Source of the DNA: Chromera velia
Lineage: Eukaryota > Sar > Chromeraceae
Length of the DNA stretch: 52,500 nucleotides
Assembly: GCA_018398765.1 (NCBI GenBank)
Contig: JAHBMJ010002799.1
Location: 1 to 52,500 of the forward strand
Direction: 5' to 3'
The notes beneath the pieces were generated by a model. The model was not told where the DNA came from. It was given only the letters and a program-made list of their open reading frames with translations, and ran no database searches. The position numbers and the translations under genes were made by a program. Positions 35,500 through 47,100 of the stretch are shown piece by piece; the stretch's first letter is position 1; each line of letters begins with the position of its first letter.

Positions 35500-37621
35500 T
35501 GAGTCCCCTCCCCCTGGGCTTTTGCTGAGCACTTTGCTCAAGTATTCCGCTGTCCTGAGGAATCCAGTCCCGGATGATGCTGTTCAAGGCCCCTTCCGAG
35601 TTCTTCCTCTCTCACAGTCCCTGGCATATCGGTCTCAACTGTCTCACAGAATGCCTGTGCCCCTCCTGTGCGAGGCTTAGCGCCCTTGAGCACGGAGATA
35701 CCCCCATCACTTCAGGGGTCCTCTGCCCCCCTAGTACCACCGCCAGGTTTTCTTCCCCTCTCCCCCCTCTCAGACCCCCCCCCCCAACCTGAGGCTTCCG
35801 ACCCCAGAGCCCCGTCTGGTGCATGGGAAGCTACTGGTAGGGTATCGCCATTCCCGGATCTCGAATTCTTCTCTCAGGAGGAAGTAAAGTCCTGTCTAAG
35901 GGCTGGTAAGAAAAAGAAGGCGGCTGGCGTTGATGGGCTGGTGGTTGAAAACCTGAGGAAATGGTCCCAAAACCCGCTCTTCGTAGCCTCAGTCACAGAC
36001 GTGTTTAACGTCTGCCTTGTAGAGGGCAGAATTCCGTCAATCTGGAATAGATGTCTTATCTCGCCGGTGCTGAAGCCCGGAAAGGACCCGGAGGACCCGG
36101 CCTCCTACAGATCAATCCACCTGCTTGGACACCTCTCGAAGACGTTCAGCTCACTCGTTGATCAGCGATTGAGGAAGATTGTTTCGCTTTCCTGGGTGCA
36201 GTTTGGATTTCAAAAGAGTAAAGGTACCAGGGATGCTCTGTTCATTTTCAACCACATCCTCACGAAGTATCACTCCCCGGGTATGCATTGTGTTTTTATT
36301 GACTTGAAGCAAGCATTTGACTCGGTAGGACATAAGCGTTTGTGGACATAAGCGTTTGTGGGAGTGCTTAAAGAAGGAGGGGGTCCCCCCTCATTGGGTA
36401 TGGATTGTTTAAGGTATGTACACTGACGTATGGGCAACGGTCTGTCAACCTGCCAGTGAGGGTATGCAAAATCGGTGTATAGCGGGCTTAGCTCCCACTG
36501 CTGGCAAGTTTTGATTTAGAGAGAGCGTTGGGGTCAAGCAGGGCGATCCACTCTCGCCACTGTTATTTAATCTCTTTATAAATGACCTCCCGTCTTTTAT
36601 CGCTGACCGACGTTTTACGGCCCTGTCAAATAGGACTGGGCCATCCGATCAGAATCCCTAACCCCCCCCTTCGTCTTCCGCTCTCCCTCCAGCCTTGCTG
36701 GTAGCTGTTTCGTCTGCCTCCTCTTCGTCTTCCAGTTACCCGACTTCCGCCAAGGTTGGGGTTGGGCCTTCTTCTGACTTCTATGAGCTTGAGTGCCTCC
36801 TTTACGCTGATGATCTCGTTTTGTTTCACCCAGACCCAGGTGAGCTGACTTGCATGCTTGATCGTTTGTCTGCCTACTGTTAGAAAAACGGATTATCTGT
36901 GAATGTCTCAAAGTCGTACTCGTTGTTTGTGGGGGAGGAATGGAGTTTAGGCGAAAGGAAGGTCTTTCTCTTTGGGGGGAAAGTCATACAACGTTGTTCG
37001 GAGTTTAAATATCTGGGTGCAATTTTTGACAGGAATGGGGCAGTCAGTCGCGCTTTTGAAATGCGTCTAAAAAAAGGGAAGAGGAAGGTGTTTGCATTAT
37101 TTGGGGAACTTGCAGTGCTTGGCAAGGTCTCCCCGGGGAGGTTGATAACAATGTGCAGGACTGCAGCCTCGTCAGTATTCCTCTATTCGGCAGAGACAGC
37201 GGGCTTGTCCCCTCGACAACTGCATCTTATTGACGACTTCTGGTTAAGCCTATGCCGGTCCCAGGTTGGCCTCCCCCGAACCTCCCCAAGGATTCTCACC
37301 CTCCTTGAGTTTGGTATCCTGCCCGTAGCCGCAACCCTAGCAGAAAGAGCGCTTAGGTTCCTGTGGGGAGTGGTGCAGAGGCCAGTGAATGACCTAACCA
37401 ACCTCGTGTACAGAAAACTGTATGAGAGGCGACAACTGGCCATTTTGGATGACTTTGTTTCTTTCGTTTCGTCCTGTTGTCTTGTAGCAAAACTAGACCC
37501 CGCTGATGTGCTTCCACAAAGCCCTTTGTCTTCGAGTACGGTGATGTCATGGGGGGAGGAGCTCTTTTCATCGCCGGTGGGTGGTGTGCAGAGAAGAGTC
37601 TGGGAGACGGCAACTCAATAG
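35500..37621 (+). pseudogene. LINE reverse transcriptase region, inactivated
   Basis: The frame carries on from the endonuclease with stops at 35500 and 35575, then runs open to 36349. Fingers: PVLKPGKDPEDPASYRSIHL. Motif A: CVFIDLKQAFDSV. After a 16-bp duplication at 36330-36361 the frame changes. Motif B is GVKQGDPLSPLLFNLFIND (about 36520-36590), motif C is LLYADDLVLF (about 36801-36830), and a TAG follows at 36881. The thumb region continues to 37621 (EFKYLGAIFD). Confidence 0.9.
36330..36361 (+). repeat. 16-bp tandem duplication that breaks the RT frame
   Basis: ACATAAGCGTTTGTGG occurs twice with no gap at 36330-36345 and 36346-36361. Sixteen is not a multiple of three, so the copy shifts the frame and exposes a TAA at 36349, immediately after the motif A block. 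Confidence 0.95.
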
Positions 37622-37879
37622 ACAAATTGGTCTTCTCCGGGCGTCCCCCCCCCTTTTTTCGTCTTACCTCTGTCTCCGTCCCCTCCTTATGGTTGCACAC
37701 ACCTTTCCGATGCCTCGTCAAGCAGGCTTGCACGTCTGCTGTGGCGTCACGAGCCGTGGCCGTACTTCGAAAAACCGTTCCCCCGTTCCTACCTCCTGGA
37801 ACGCTCGCTTCCCTTCCAGTCTCGTCGAGTTATCTCTCTTTTCCGACTAGGAATCTGCCAGACCTCGGCCAGGACGGCC

Positions 37880-38714
37880 TTGTTTAGAGGTATAGCGGCT
37901 TTTTCCCCCCTCGCTCGCTGTTCATTTTGCAAAGAACGAAACCCAACGACCCCACCGCAAGATCTACCCATCGGTGATGAGCTTCACACTCTTTCTGACT
38001 GCCTGGAATTTAACTCTGCTAGAGATCGATTCCAGCAGGTCCTGCGGGTCTCGCCGAAAGCGAAGTACTTCAGCCTCAGCACACTCGACCGCAGCGAGAT
38101 ATTCTTTGTCAAAATCCTTGTCCCATTACTTTTTGAACGCCCTGGATTGGTGGGGCGAACGTTGGTAGGGATTAACGAGTCTTTAGTTCGCAAACGAAGA
38201 GACATAACGAGACAGGACACCCCTTCGGATGGAGAAGATGTGGGCCAACAGGGTTTGCCGAATCGGTCTGCTGGCACGGGGGGGGTAAGGGGCACAATGT
38301 CTGCTAGACAGTCATGTCAAGCCATCGTCATTCAGGGTCAGAGTCTTCCGATCCTCTCTTCAACGTCTGCAGCCCCCATCCAAGCCAGTCTGCTGCGTAA
38401 AGTCGCCGCTAAATCAACTCTTTCTGCAGGCCGGCATTCCACCATGTTGCCTGCTGTCCGGTCGTTAGATGCCCACCGTTCAGGCACTTACCCGCTTCCC
38501 CCCCTTCTGCCACTCTCACAAGTGTCAGTTATCTACATGGATGGCGTCAGCCGCTCTAATGGTACGCCGCATGCGAAGGCGGGTAACCGTTATGGAACAT
38601 ATTGGGGTCCTGGACATCCATGTAACCTCAGTTGTAGACTCAGAGGTAAGCAGACAAACAATCGAGCCGAGCTGAGTGCGATCATAGCTGCGCTTGAAAC
38701 TGGAATTCTCCATG
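37880..38714 (+). pseudogene. LINE zinc knuckle and first half of RNase H
   Basis: Frame with CSFCKERN followed by DELHTLSDC (C-x2-C...H-x4-C, about 37919-38002), a variable linker, and RNase H strands VIYMDGVSRSNG and TNNRAELSAIIAALETG. The ORF is cut after GILH at 38714, where the insertion begins. The rest of the domain resumes at 40536. Confidence 0.88.
38659..38714 (+). repeat. 56-bp direct repeat, left copy, flanking an insertion
   Basis: Matches 40536-40591 with two transitions in 56 bases. It encodes the NRAELS region of RNase H. The two copies bracket the inserted DNA at 38715-40535. Confidence 0.95.
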
Positions 38715-39843
38715 CATACCTCTCAAGCTTTTTTAGGCAGTAAACAATATTTAAAAGCTTAAAACAAAGAGTTTTAAGCAATCAAACAGTACAATTTCCT
38801 GTTTTTAAATTGATTGGGTTTAGTGAGAGAAAAAAATATATTGTATTTGACCGCGCGGCGTGCGTGTTTCGTACGTCAACGCACGCGCCTGTCATGCATG
38901 CAATTAAGGCGGCGGTAGGGAGCACCGGAATTAAGGCGGCTTTGCTAAGGAGCTGGGGTTGCTTTCGCCATTCTTCCGGTGAGTCTGCAGTTCCGTGAGT
39001 CTATGTGAAAACAGGACTAAACCGACTCCAACACTAATTCCGACTCCAAAATTTTTTTAAATATACAAACAGTTTAAACTAGTTTAAACATATTCAAAAT
39101 CGTTTAAGTGTATCTTTAGCGATTCTTTTGTTGTTTTTAAAGGTTTTAAATTAGAGCCCGGAGTGTATGAGAGTGAAGGTTGGAAGTGTTGTAGCACAGT
39201 GGCAGGCCGGGCCGGCGGGTCTACGTGCATGCCGCGCGTGGCATGCAGTGCCGCGCCGTACGTACGTGCGTCTGTGCCGCGGCCTGCCCCAACCGGCCCG
39301 CGCGGGCTGCCACGCTTGACTGACGTACACATCCCAATCCGAATATTCGGCTATACGGTAGAAATCCGATTATATGCTTTTGCAGGCCGAGGCATCTGTC
39401 AGAAAGTAAGGAAGAAATTAAAAGATCCCGCTTCATTCCTTTCAGTTATAGCTCCACATTGCTATGCAGATTTTCTGTAGAGTGCGTATGTGTGTGCGTG
39501 TGTGTGGGTATATAAAGGTATGCACGCAACGCAACACAGTCTTTCCATCCTTTTCTTTCTTATAAGGCTCATGACGCTTACCTCTTTCAGAAAGAATGAA
39601 GGCGTGTTGTTGCTTTCTGTGAGCCAGCTTGTCTGAGTGCGCATTTATGTGCGTGTGCACGCGTCTGCAGTGCATGTACTCGTTCTTCTTCTACCTCTCG
39701 GTCTCTCTTTCATGCTTAAGGTTTCTCTGCCGGCTTATAATCCTCCCTTTTCCCCTTTCCCTCCAGTCCGTTCCCCTTGTATGTGTGTGTATGTGTGTGT
39801 ATGTGTGTGTATGTGTATGTGTATGTGTGTATGTGTGTGTATA

Positions 39844-39920
<77 letters not shown>

Positions 39921-40535
39921 CTGCGCGCACTGGCAGAACCACATGCACACAGATCTTTACTGACAGATTACATACACTGAAAGCCAATATAAAAATGTTG
40001 ATCATTGTTTCGGCGGTATTAAAAAATTGTTATATGAGTCGAATAACTTCATTGTCTGGTTGTTGCAGTGTTACACTGAAATTGCCTTCAGTTCACGGCC
40101 ACAATATTATGAGCGTTCTGCTCATGATTTGTATTCAGACAGTCTAGTACACAGTATATATATATATATATATATATATATCAACATATTAATAACATTA
40201 ATTATGATACTTGTAAAAGCTCTACATTATGTTTTATATGTTTTCAATCTTTCTGTTAAAACCTTAAGATTCATTATAAAGAAAATATTTTAAAGAGTTA
40301 AAAACTTAAAATCATATATTCAAATTTAAATATATATATAGTTATCATAAATCAAATTATTATATAATTCTCTTACTAACTAGGATTTAAAAAACACTTA
40401 ATTGCACTCTCAAACCGTTTAAAACTCTTTGTTTTAAGTTTTTAATCATTGTTTAGTACCTAGAAATGTTTGATAGATATGGTAATTTTAGAGACCGTTT
40501 TGATGTTGGAGACCGTTTCGGATAGATTTGTCTTA
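38715..40535. mobile_element. 1.8-kb non-autonomous insertion with 46-bp TIRs
   Basis: AT-rich DNA splitting the LINE RNase H. Imperfect terminal inverted repeats lie at 38734-38779 and 40417-40462 (about 40 of 46 matching, starting TAGG and including TAAACAAT). Each contains the palindrome CTTAAAAC-aaaga-GTTTTAAG. Between the TIRs lie a GC-rich palindromic block (39200-39315), a GT/GTAT microsatellite (39779-39917) and a TA tract (40155-40181), but no transposase. About 19 bp on the left and 73 bp on the right separate the TIRs from the 56-bp flanking repeats, so the true ends are not settled. Confidence 0.75.
39779..39917 (+). repeat. (GT)n/(GTAT)n microsatellite
   Basis: About 140 bp of GT and ATGTGTGT units within the insertion. 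Confidence 0.95.
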
Positions 40536-40878
40536 CAATTGAGCCGAGCTGAGTACGATCATAGCTGCGCTTGAAACTGGAATTCTCCATGGTCCCCTTT
40601 GCACGCTGATAGTCAAATCTGATTTGTGGTATGCTTGCCAAGCCCTGGAGTCATGGGTTCCGCGATAGGAAAGAAATGGTTGGAGAAGACCTGATGGAAA
40701 GCCAGTGTGCAATCAAGATTTGATTGGCAAGTTGGTCAGCCTTGTCAATGAATACGAATGGGTACTGGGGGGGATTGTGTCTATCCAATGGATGAAGGCG
40801 CACAATAAAGAGCCTGGTAACGAGGCAGCAGATGTTCTCGCTGTCAAAGGTGCATATCTTCCCATCCTTTGTGCATAA
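40536..40878 (+). pseudogene. second half of LINE RNase H, after the insertion
   Basis: Begins with the right copy of the 56-bp repeat, re-encoding NRAELSTIIAALETGILH, then LIVKSDLWYACQAL and WMKAHNKEPGNEAADVLA, which supply the third and fourth acidic positions and the His of RNase H. A TAG at 40666 interrupts the frame. It ends at TAA 40876-40878. The downstream 3' untranslated part runs to the TAATACC tail at 41314-41334. Confidence 0.9.
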
Positions 40879-41334
40879 TGTTCTTGTCTATAAAAGAGTA
40901 GGGGGTTGGGTGTGTTGGTTTGATATACTGGGCCGGAGCGAGAAAGCGTAACTTGAGGCGGAGAGAGAGATTTGGTTCTGGCCTTGGAAGTCGTTGCACC
41001 CTACTCTTAGAGCTAGAAGAGGTTGTGCTGACTGAATTTATCTATTCTTCTTCTCAGTCGTTGATGCAGCGTGCTTGGTAGGAGTTCTTCTCCTCTTAGT
41101 ATGAGTCGGTTTTCCACCTTGGCCTGTTTTTCCTCATTAACTGGTACTGTATGCCAGAGGTTTTTTGTCTAGGACCACTCTAGGGAGCGGGCCGATAGAC
41201 CGTATGCATGACCAGACACATAGCGTGCGGCGGGTAATGCCGAGCAGTTGTGTGATGTATGTGTATGGGGTGGAGGTACTACCCGGACGGGCGGATGCTC
41301 CCATACCCCCCCTTAATACCTAATACCTAAATAC

Positions 41335-41829
41335 TCCAGTGAAGCATTTTTTAACGGTCAGTCAGACGCAAATTTTCGACATTTTGCTCCTTGAAAGTGG
41401 TGCAAAAAAGCAAATTTACCTGCTTCTCAAGCCCGGATCATCCTCAACAAGCAAACTTTCCGGGGCCATTAAAGTCCATCAAATGTGCATGCATGTGTTA
41501 TTTGAATTGATACATGCATGTCTGACCTTAATTAATTGCATACAACCCACACATCGTGCATGCTTCTTTCCTGTTTTCTGAAATTGCGCTCTGTTACTCA
41601 GCATGCTCACACCTCTATTACACTCTAAACTCCGATCATTGCATCTCCCTGTGCATCTCTGCCCCCCCTAGCGAATACGATTGTGTGAAAAGGGTTGATT
41701 GACCGAACGTAACTTCAACGTACTTCTGGAATTTGAACCTACAATTAATTTAAGATGTCATTTATGGCCTTTCCAAATACTTTTCGCAGATAACAGCTCT
41801 GCTCTAAACAAAAACAGACTCCTCTTACC
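41335..41829. other. junction between LINE tail and Helitron
   Basis: About 500 bp without a recognisable coding region. It probably contains the 5' part of the Helitron, but I could not identify its exact left end. Confidence 0.35.
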
Positions 41830-41832
41830 TGT

Positions 41833-42711
41833 GTGGAAAAGACAGAACTAGCAGAATTGAAGCAGACAGAGGCCTTTCTTCTCAGAATCCGACGAAGGCA
41901 GAACAAAAACTTGCCCGTTGACTCTGCAGACCTCAAGGAGTACACCCGACTCACCTGTTTGAAGAACCAACAAGCAGCTGCAAAAAGAAGTAAGCTTGCT
42001 CCATGTATTATGATATATGAGCGACATTTCTCTCAACACGAATGCATTTCGGTCGCTTGACATCAATACTACTCTGGTTGACAATGCTTAACCCGATCTG
42101 TGCTTATGGATGCAGCTGCGTACTCGGAGCGTGAAAAAATGTGTTTGAAAAAGATACACCAAGAAGACGCTTTGGCGAATTAGAGGTCTTGCTTTTCGTC
42201 TTCTGAAGCATCCAGCCGCTATCATATAGGCCACACTGAGCAGGATGGGGACTGCTTCTTTTCAGCTATCGGCATGAAGCTTGGAATTTGTGCCTACGAA
42301 ATACGACTCCGCATCTGCGACTACTTGCTGTTCAATGAGGGACGAAGAGTACTTGAAGAAAATGGAATACAAAACGTCAGAGCGTATGTTTCGAAAATGA
42401 GAATGGCCGCAGCACCAGGACGAGCCGGAACCTATGCGTCAGACTTCGAAGTCGGAGCGGCTGTACACGTATTCAGGCAGCCCATCAAAATCTACCGTTA
42501 TGAGGAACTGGGTGCTTTCAAAGGTCGATACAGATCTATTCCTGTCCCCAACAATCTCCCAGGTCCCGCCGCCGCCTACGATCATATATGTCTACCACTA
42601 AAAGACGTACACTACAGTTTGTTGATTCCTTGCACGGAGGAGGAGAAGGCAGACTTTGTTTGCACAGACAAGGAAGCCTTTACTGATGACACCATAGGAT
42701 GTTTGTCGTGA
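41833..42711 (+). pseudogene. Helitron OTU cysteine-protease ORF
   Basis: Two exons, 41833-41989 and 42116-42711, joined by an in-phase GTAAGC...GCAG intron. Exon 1 and the start of exon 2 encode a charged segment (ELAELKQTEAFLLRIRRRQN, EREKMCLKKIHQ). A TAG at 42181 interrupts the frame before the OTU domain: HTEQDGDCFFSAI supplies the Asp and catalytic Cys, and YDHICLPLKDVHYSLL the His. OTU proteases cleave ubiquitin-like conjugates; the role in Helentrons is unknown. No initiating ATG is evident. Confidence 0.85.
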
Positions 42712-44108
42712 TCGAAGAGTCCCGCGTGGAACAGCGTGCATTCGGAGTCGATTTCTTCCCGCTTTGGCAACGGTCAGCAATCCTTGGTCACCTGGTATAT
42801 GCATTGATAATACCATCTATTTGTATAATTTTGCCTGTGTACGCCTCATGCATGTTGGTTTAATCTCGACAGCACCACTGCGAATGGAAGTTGAAAACGG
42901 TGTACATTAAGGGCTTTGCTTGAGCGTCTGCCACAACACAATACATTAATATCATCGCTTTTTTCATGAATACAAAATTGCAGACATGGACGCTGAATTT
43001 CCACCTTTGAAGGCTGCTCAGACTAGATGAAACGAGGGAACTTCAACGCCAGCCCGACACACAGGTTGGTGTTCATCTGTTTTCTACCTTCTCCAAGACT
43101 GTATCTTTGAAGCGCTTATGCATATTCGCGGCATGATTGAATAAATTAGCTTCGTCTGTACATGCCTTTGCTCTCTTCCTACATGCAGAAGATTGGAAAT
43201 CGTCCTTCCCTCCGGTAGTGTGACACTCACCGGTTAAACGGAAGGCCATCGCCACGATCGGTCAGTGAAGCCCTCTGATGAAAGCGTCTCTGCTGAAAGT
43301 CTGCCTCTCTTATTCTGTGTACATTTCTAATGCTCTCTGCAAGTGTATATGAAACAATGTGTCAGGCAACTTGCATGGCGCCTGTTTTGGTTGTCCGGGT
43401 CACCGTCCATATATTGCTCTTCGTCTTGCAGAAGCCTCAAAGTTCAACAACACTACGACAGTGGAACAGCGGTCTCGTACTTCCCCCAAAAGGCGTCTGA
43501 ATCCGTCAGAAAAACGTTCAGGTATGTTTTCTTCAATCAATATCATTCTCTTCATGCGCCTCAATCAATTGCTCGCTCCGTCATCTTTGTTTGTCCAGAT
43601 GTGTCTAAAGCGAATAGATAACTGTATGTATTATCCTGAAAGTGCGGAATGGATCAATCCATACACTACAGATGAATTACATCTTCAACAGCAATCCGCA
43701 CCTCGTCGCTTACTTTTCGCATCATATTTTGGTCACCGCACTCGTGTATGAATGCGTCTCTGTATGCGTGTATATTTGTGTATGTTTTGTGTGATTTGTA
43801 TGTGTATGTGTATATGTGTGTGTGTCTGTATGTATGAATGTGTGTCCGTGTGTGTGCGAACGATGGTTAACGTATGCCTCTGTGGGTGTGGTTGTCCTGT
43901 GTATGCAGGGTCGACCGACTCTCCATTCAACAAACGTGACAGCACCGACAGATTATCCTGGCACAAGCAGACACGAGTGCGGAAGGGTCAGTGTGCGGAG
44001 CCTAGACTCATCGATTTATGTTTTTGGACTTTGCTTTTCTGTCCAACTTTTTGTAACCTTGCTGCCCTCTTCAAAGCATTCCATGAATTTCTGTTCTGAC
44101 AAGAACTC
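42712..44108 (+). other. Helitron interior between the OTU and Rep frames
   Basis: Contains short fragments that look coding, such as MDAEFPPLKAAQ (about 42986) and HGACFGCPGHRPYIALRLAE (about 43374-43433, zinc-knuckle-like), plus an imperfect GT/GTAT tract at about 43760-43860. No continuous gene is left. Confidence 0.4.
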
Positions 44109-47100
44109 TTGCGATCAAACAGACACTCATGCATTCCACTGTATCGGAATTGCTATGCAGATAACTTTGCTCATGAGAGAAAGTCGACAGTCAACAAGAC
44201 AGACACACGTGCGAAGGTTGCTGGACAGACGTTCCCTGTCTTAGCTCCGAAGAAAGCCACTCTCGCGCTTTCGAACCGCTTTTCACCACTAGAGGAAGGC
44301 TCGTCGACAACTGAGTTCAAACCCTTGAGGGACTTGAAGCCGACTCTACAAGAAGTGAATTTCAGTCCGATGGAAGAGGAGATTACCGGTCAGGCTGAGG
44401 ATGAACAGGACTCCGTGTCCGAGAAAGACGAGTCTGATTCTAGCAGCTCTGTAAGTGAGTCCAACAAAGAGAACAACAAAATCCTGAAAGGCAAAATACA
44501 AAACCAAAGAAAGAGAAGCAATAAGTAAACTCCAATTGACACAGAATTCAATGAGACACATTCTGCAGAGACGAACGGTATTAAAGGAAAGGGATGCATT
44601 CCAAGGGATGTCGATCCATGGGAATATATATTCAATGCACCCCTCGTTCGCCCTCATGACTGTGGCCGGAGAATTCAGTGTCCCCACTGTGGTACGTTAA
44701 AATGGAAAAGTGAAAACACACTTTGTTGTCAAAACGGAAAATTTGTTCTCAGCGACGAACTGTGGCCTCCTCTATCTCCTGAGCACGAGACCTTCCTGAA
44801 ACGTCCCGGCGTTTCACGTCATTCCCGTGTGATCAACTCCTCTGTCTCGTTTTCTGTTCTGGGCACCAAGCCTTCCAAAAATGAAGGGGGGGAGGGAATG
44901 AAGGAAGTAAAAGGTGGGAATGTCCATTTGCACGGAAGGACCTACCACTTATCTGTTCCACTCTATCAAACTGGTCCCACACAGTACTGGTGTCATGACG
45001 GCTTCTTTCCGGAAACAAAAGATTTGCTTGAGTATACAGGCGCAGGGCTTTTAGCAACTGATTTTCGTGCATATTTAGTCCGCATGCGACATCCGCTTAT
45101 CGAGCGATTCCGTCTGCTCTCCGATCCGTCTTTTTCCTATTCGAAAGACGATAGTGTGATTGGTCTCTCTTTCATGAAGAATCCACGTCCGGCCGACCCT
45201 AACGAAATTGCTGCAATTTACAGATATGAAAGCACCAATAATCCTCCGCCGCGGTATGCACTCATGCTTCTGAAAGAAACCCCTAAAGGAATGAATCCAA
45301 ATGAGGCGTCACACCACAGAAAGAGTGCTAAACAGACACGAACCGAAAAGAAAAGAGAAAAGGCCGTCCGATCGAAGCAAAATTGGAATGATCAAAACGA
45401 TTCACCCGAAACGACGGACTCCGAGCAATCAGATCAGGCAGACACTCACGATAAGGGCAAACGATTTGTCAGTGAATATTCAAGACTGTACGAATCGGCT
45501 CAATATCTTTTGTTGTTTGAAATGGGCGCGGGTGGGTGGTGGCACGACTTTGAGGAGAAGCAAATGGAAAAAACTGCAAGCCGTCCTCTCAGACGACAAC
45601 TCGCTGTAGATAGGAAAAGAAACGCTCGAGAAGACAGCAAGCGAAAGCAGGAAGGTTTGCCGAAAACCCGCGACCTAAAAAATGTTTTCACACTTTTTCA
45701 GTATGTAAAGTTATCGATCTTTCAGCAACGTCGCCTTCATTTGGCTGGCCGGCTTGCTTAAGAATAGGTGCTCGACAATTTCACACGATGGCAGGCAAAC
45801 AGGTGTGGCTACTATTACATGGACGCCATGCAACAGAAAATAAGGAACTACCGAGGGGGAAATCGAATTGCACGTCGGGGGGTGTTGCGAGGCAAAGCGA
45901 ATCAAAATAAGGAAGCAGGGTCGGGAGGTAGGGCAGATCAGGAAGTAGGTCAAGTGGGAAGAGAATGGTTGCTTCCGGCGTCTGTACCTGGTTCTGCTGC
46001 CCACATACAAAAGCTGATTAACGACGGAATGGCTGTGATTGAATGGGGGGGCAAACCGACGTTTTGGATTACTTTTACTGCTAACGAGAAATGGAAGGAA
46101 ATTGATGAGGCAATTAAGGAAGACGGGGCTGTGGGACAAAAAGCAGCTGAAAGGGTAGACATCACAGTCCGTGTGTTTCGGCAAAAACTGAGCGCCTTGC
46201 TGAAAGATCTTCGTTCAGGCAACGTGTTTGGGAGAAAGTCTGCATATATTTTGTACGTTAATGAATTTCAAAAGAGAGGAATCCCACATGCCTATATATG
46301 CGTACGCATGGATTCGTTGGAAAAAGAACATCCAGTTCAAGCTCTTGACTTGCGACTTCTCGCACAGCATCCGAAGGTTGATGGAGTATATTCAGGAAAA
46401 TGCAAGGCTCTTGATTTGGGGGAATGCATGTGCAACTTGCATCGATTAGAACGACATATGTTTTTGTCTATGAAACACCGGTATGTTATAGGACACTGTT
46501 TCGACACCCAAAAAGTGTCACCGCTCGAGCGCGAATCCCCCTCCTTTCGATGTGACAAACAGTATCCTTTTCTAACGCACACGTATTCTGCCTTTGATGA
46601 ATGAGGGTATCCTCTGTATCGTCGCCCTAACGAGAAGCATCGATGGGTCGTTCCCTACAACTGGTTTTTGTCACTAAAGTACGATGCACACATCAATGTG
46701 GAGTGGGCGGGGAGCATCAAGATTGTTAAGTACATGCGAAAGTATATGTGTAAAGGGCCAGACTTTGTGAAGGCAAAGATTTCTTAAAAAAACAAACGAA
46801 ACGAAATTGAAAGATTCCTTCGCATGCGATACACCAGCGCATCAGAGGCTTTTACTCGAATGATGGGGTTTAGGATTAATGTCAGTGAGCCAGGAGTCAC
46901 GTGCGTGCATGTTCATTTGCCCGATGAAGATGATATTTGTTACGATTCAGAAGACGAAGACTCACCCAAGAAAGCACTCGATGAATCTCTTTCCCCCCTT
47001 CTCCATTATTTTTGTCGTCCGCAAGGTGCTGACTTTGATTATTTGACTCTTGCTGAGTACTACTCAAAGTTTACAGTAAGCAAGACGCCCGAAAAACTTA

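Larger units (their letters stand above)
32785..41334 (+). mobile_element. degenerate non-LTR retrotransposon (LINE) with EN, RT and RNase H
   Basis: Order of domains on the plus strand: apurinic-type endonuclease, reverse transcriptase, zinc knuckle and RNase H, ending in a short (TAATACC)n tail at 41314-41334. The 3' RNase H and the tail type resemble I/Tad-like clades, but clade assignment needs a tree. The 5' end is approximate, placed where GC-rich sequence replaces AT-rich flank. Multiple stops, a 16-bp tandem duplication and a 1.8-kb insertion make it inactive. No clean target-site duplication was seen. Confidence 0.88.

Noticed and set aside
33187-40878. LINE as an expressed host gene
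   Set aside because: Several stops, a frameshifting duplication and an insertion interrupt the frame, and the domain order is that of a non-LTR retrotransposon.
44526-46787. Codon reassignment of stop codons
   Set aside because: All three stop codons interrupt the Helitron, while host genes end cleanly with TGA, so decay explains it.
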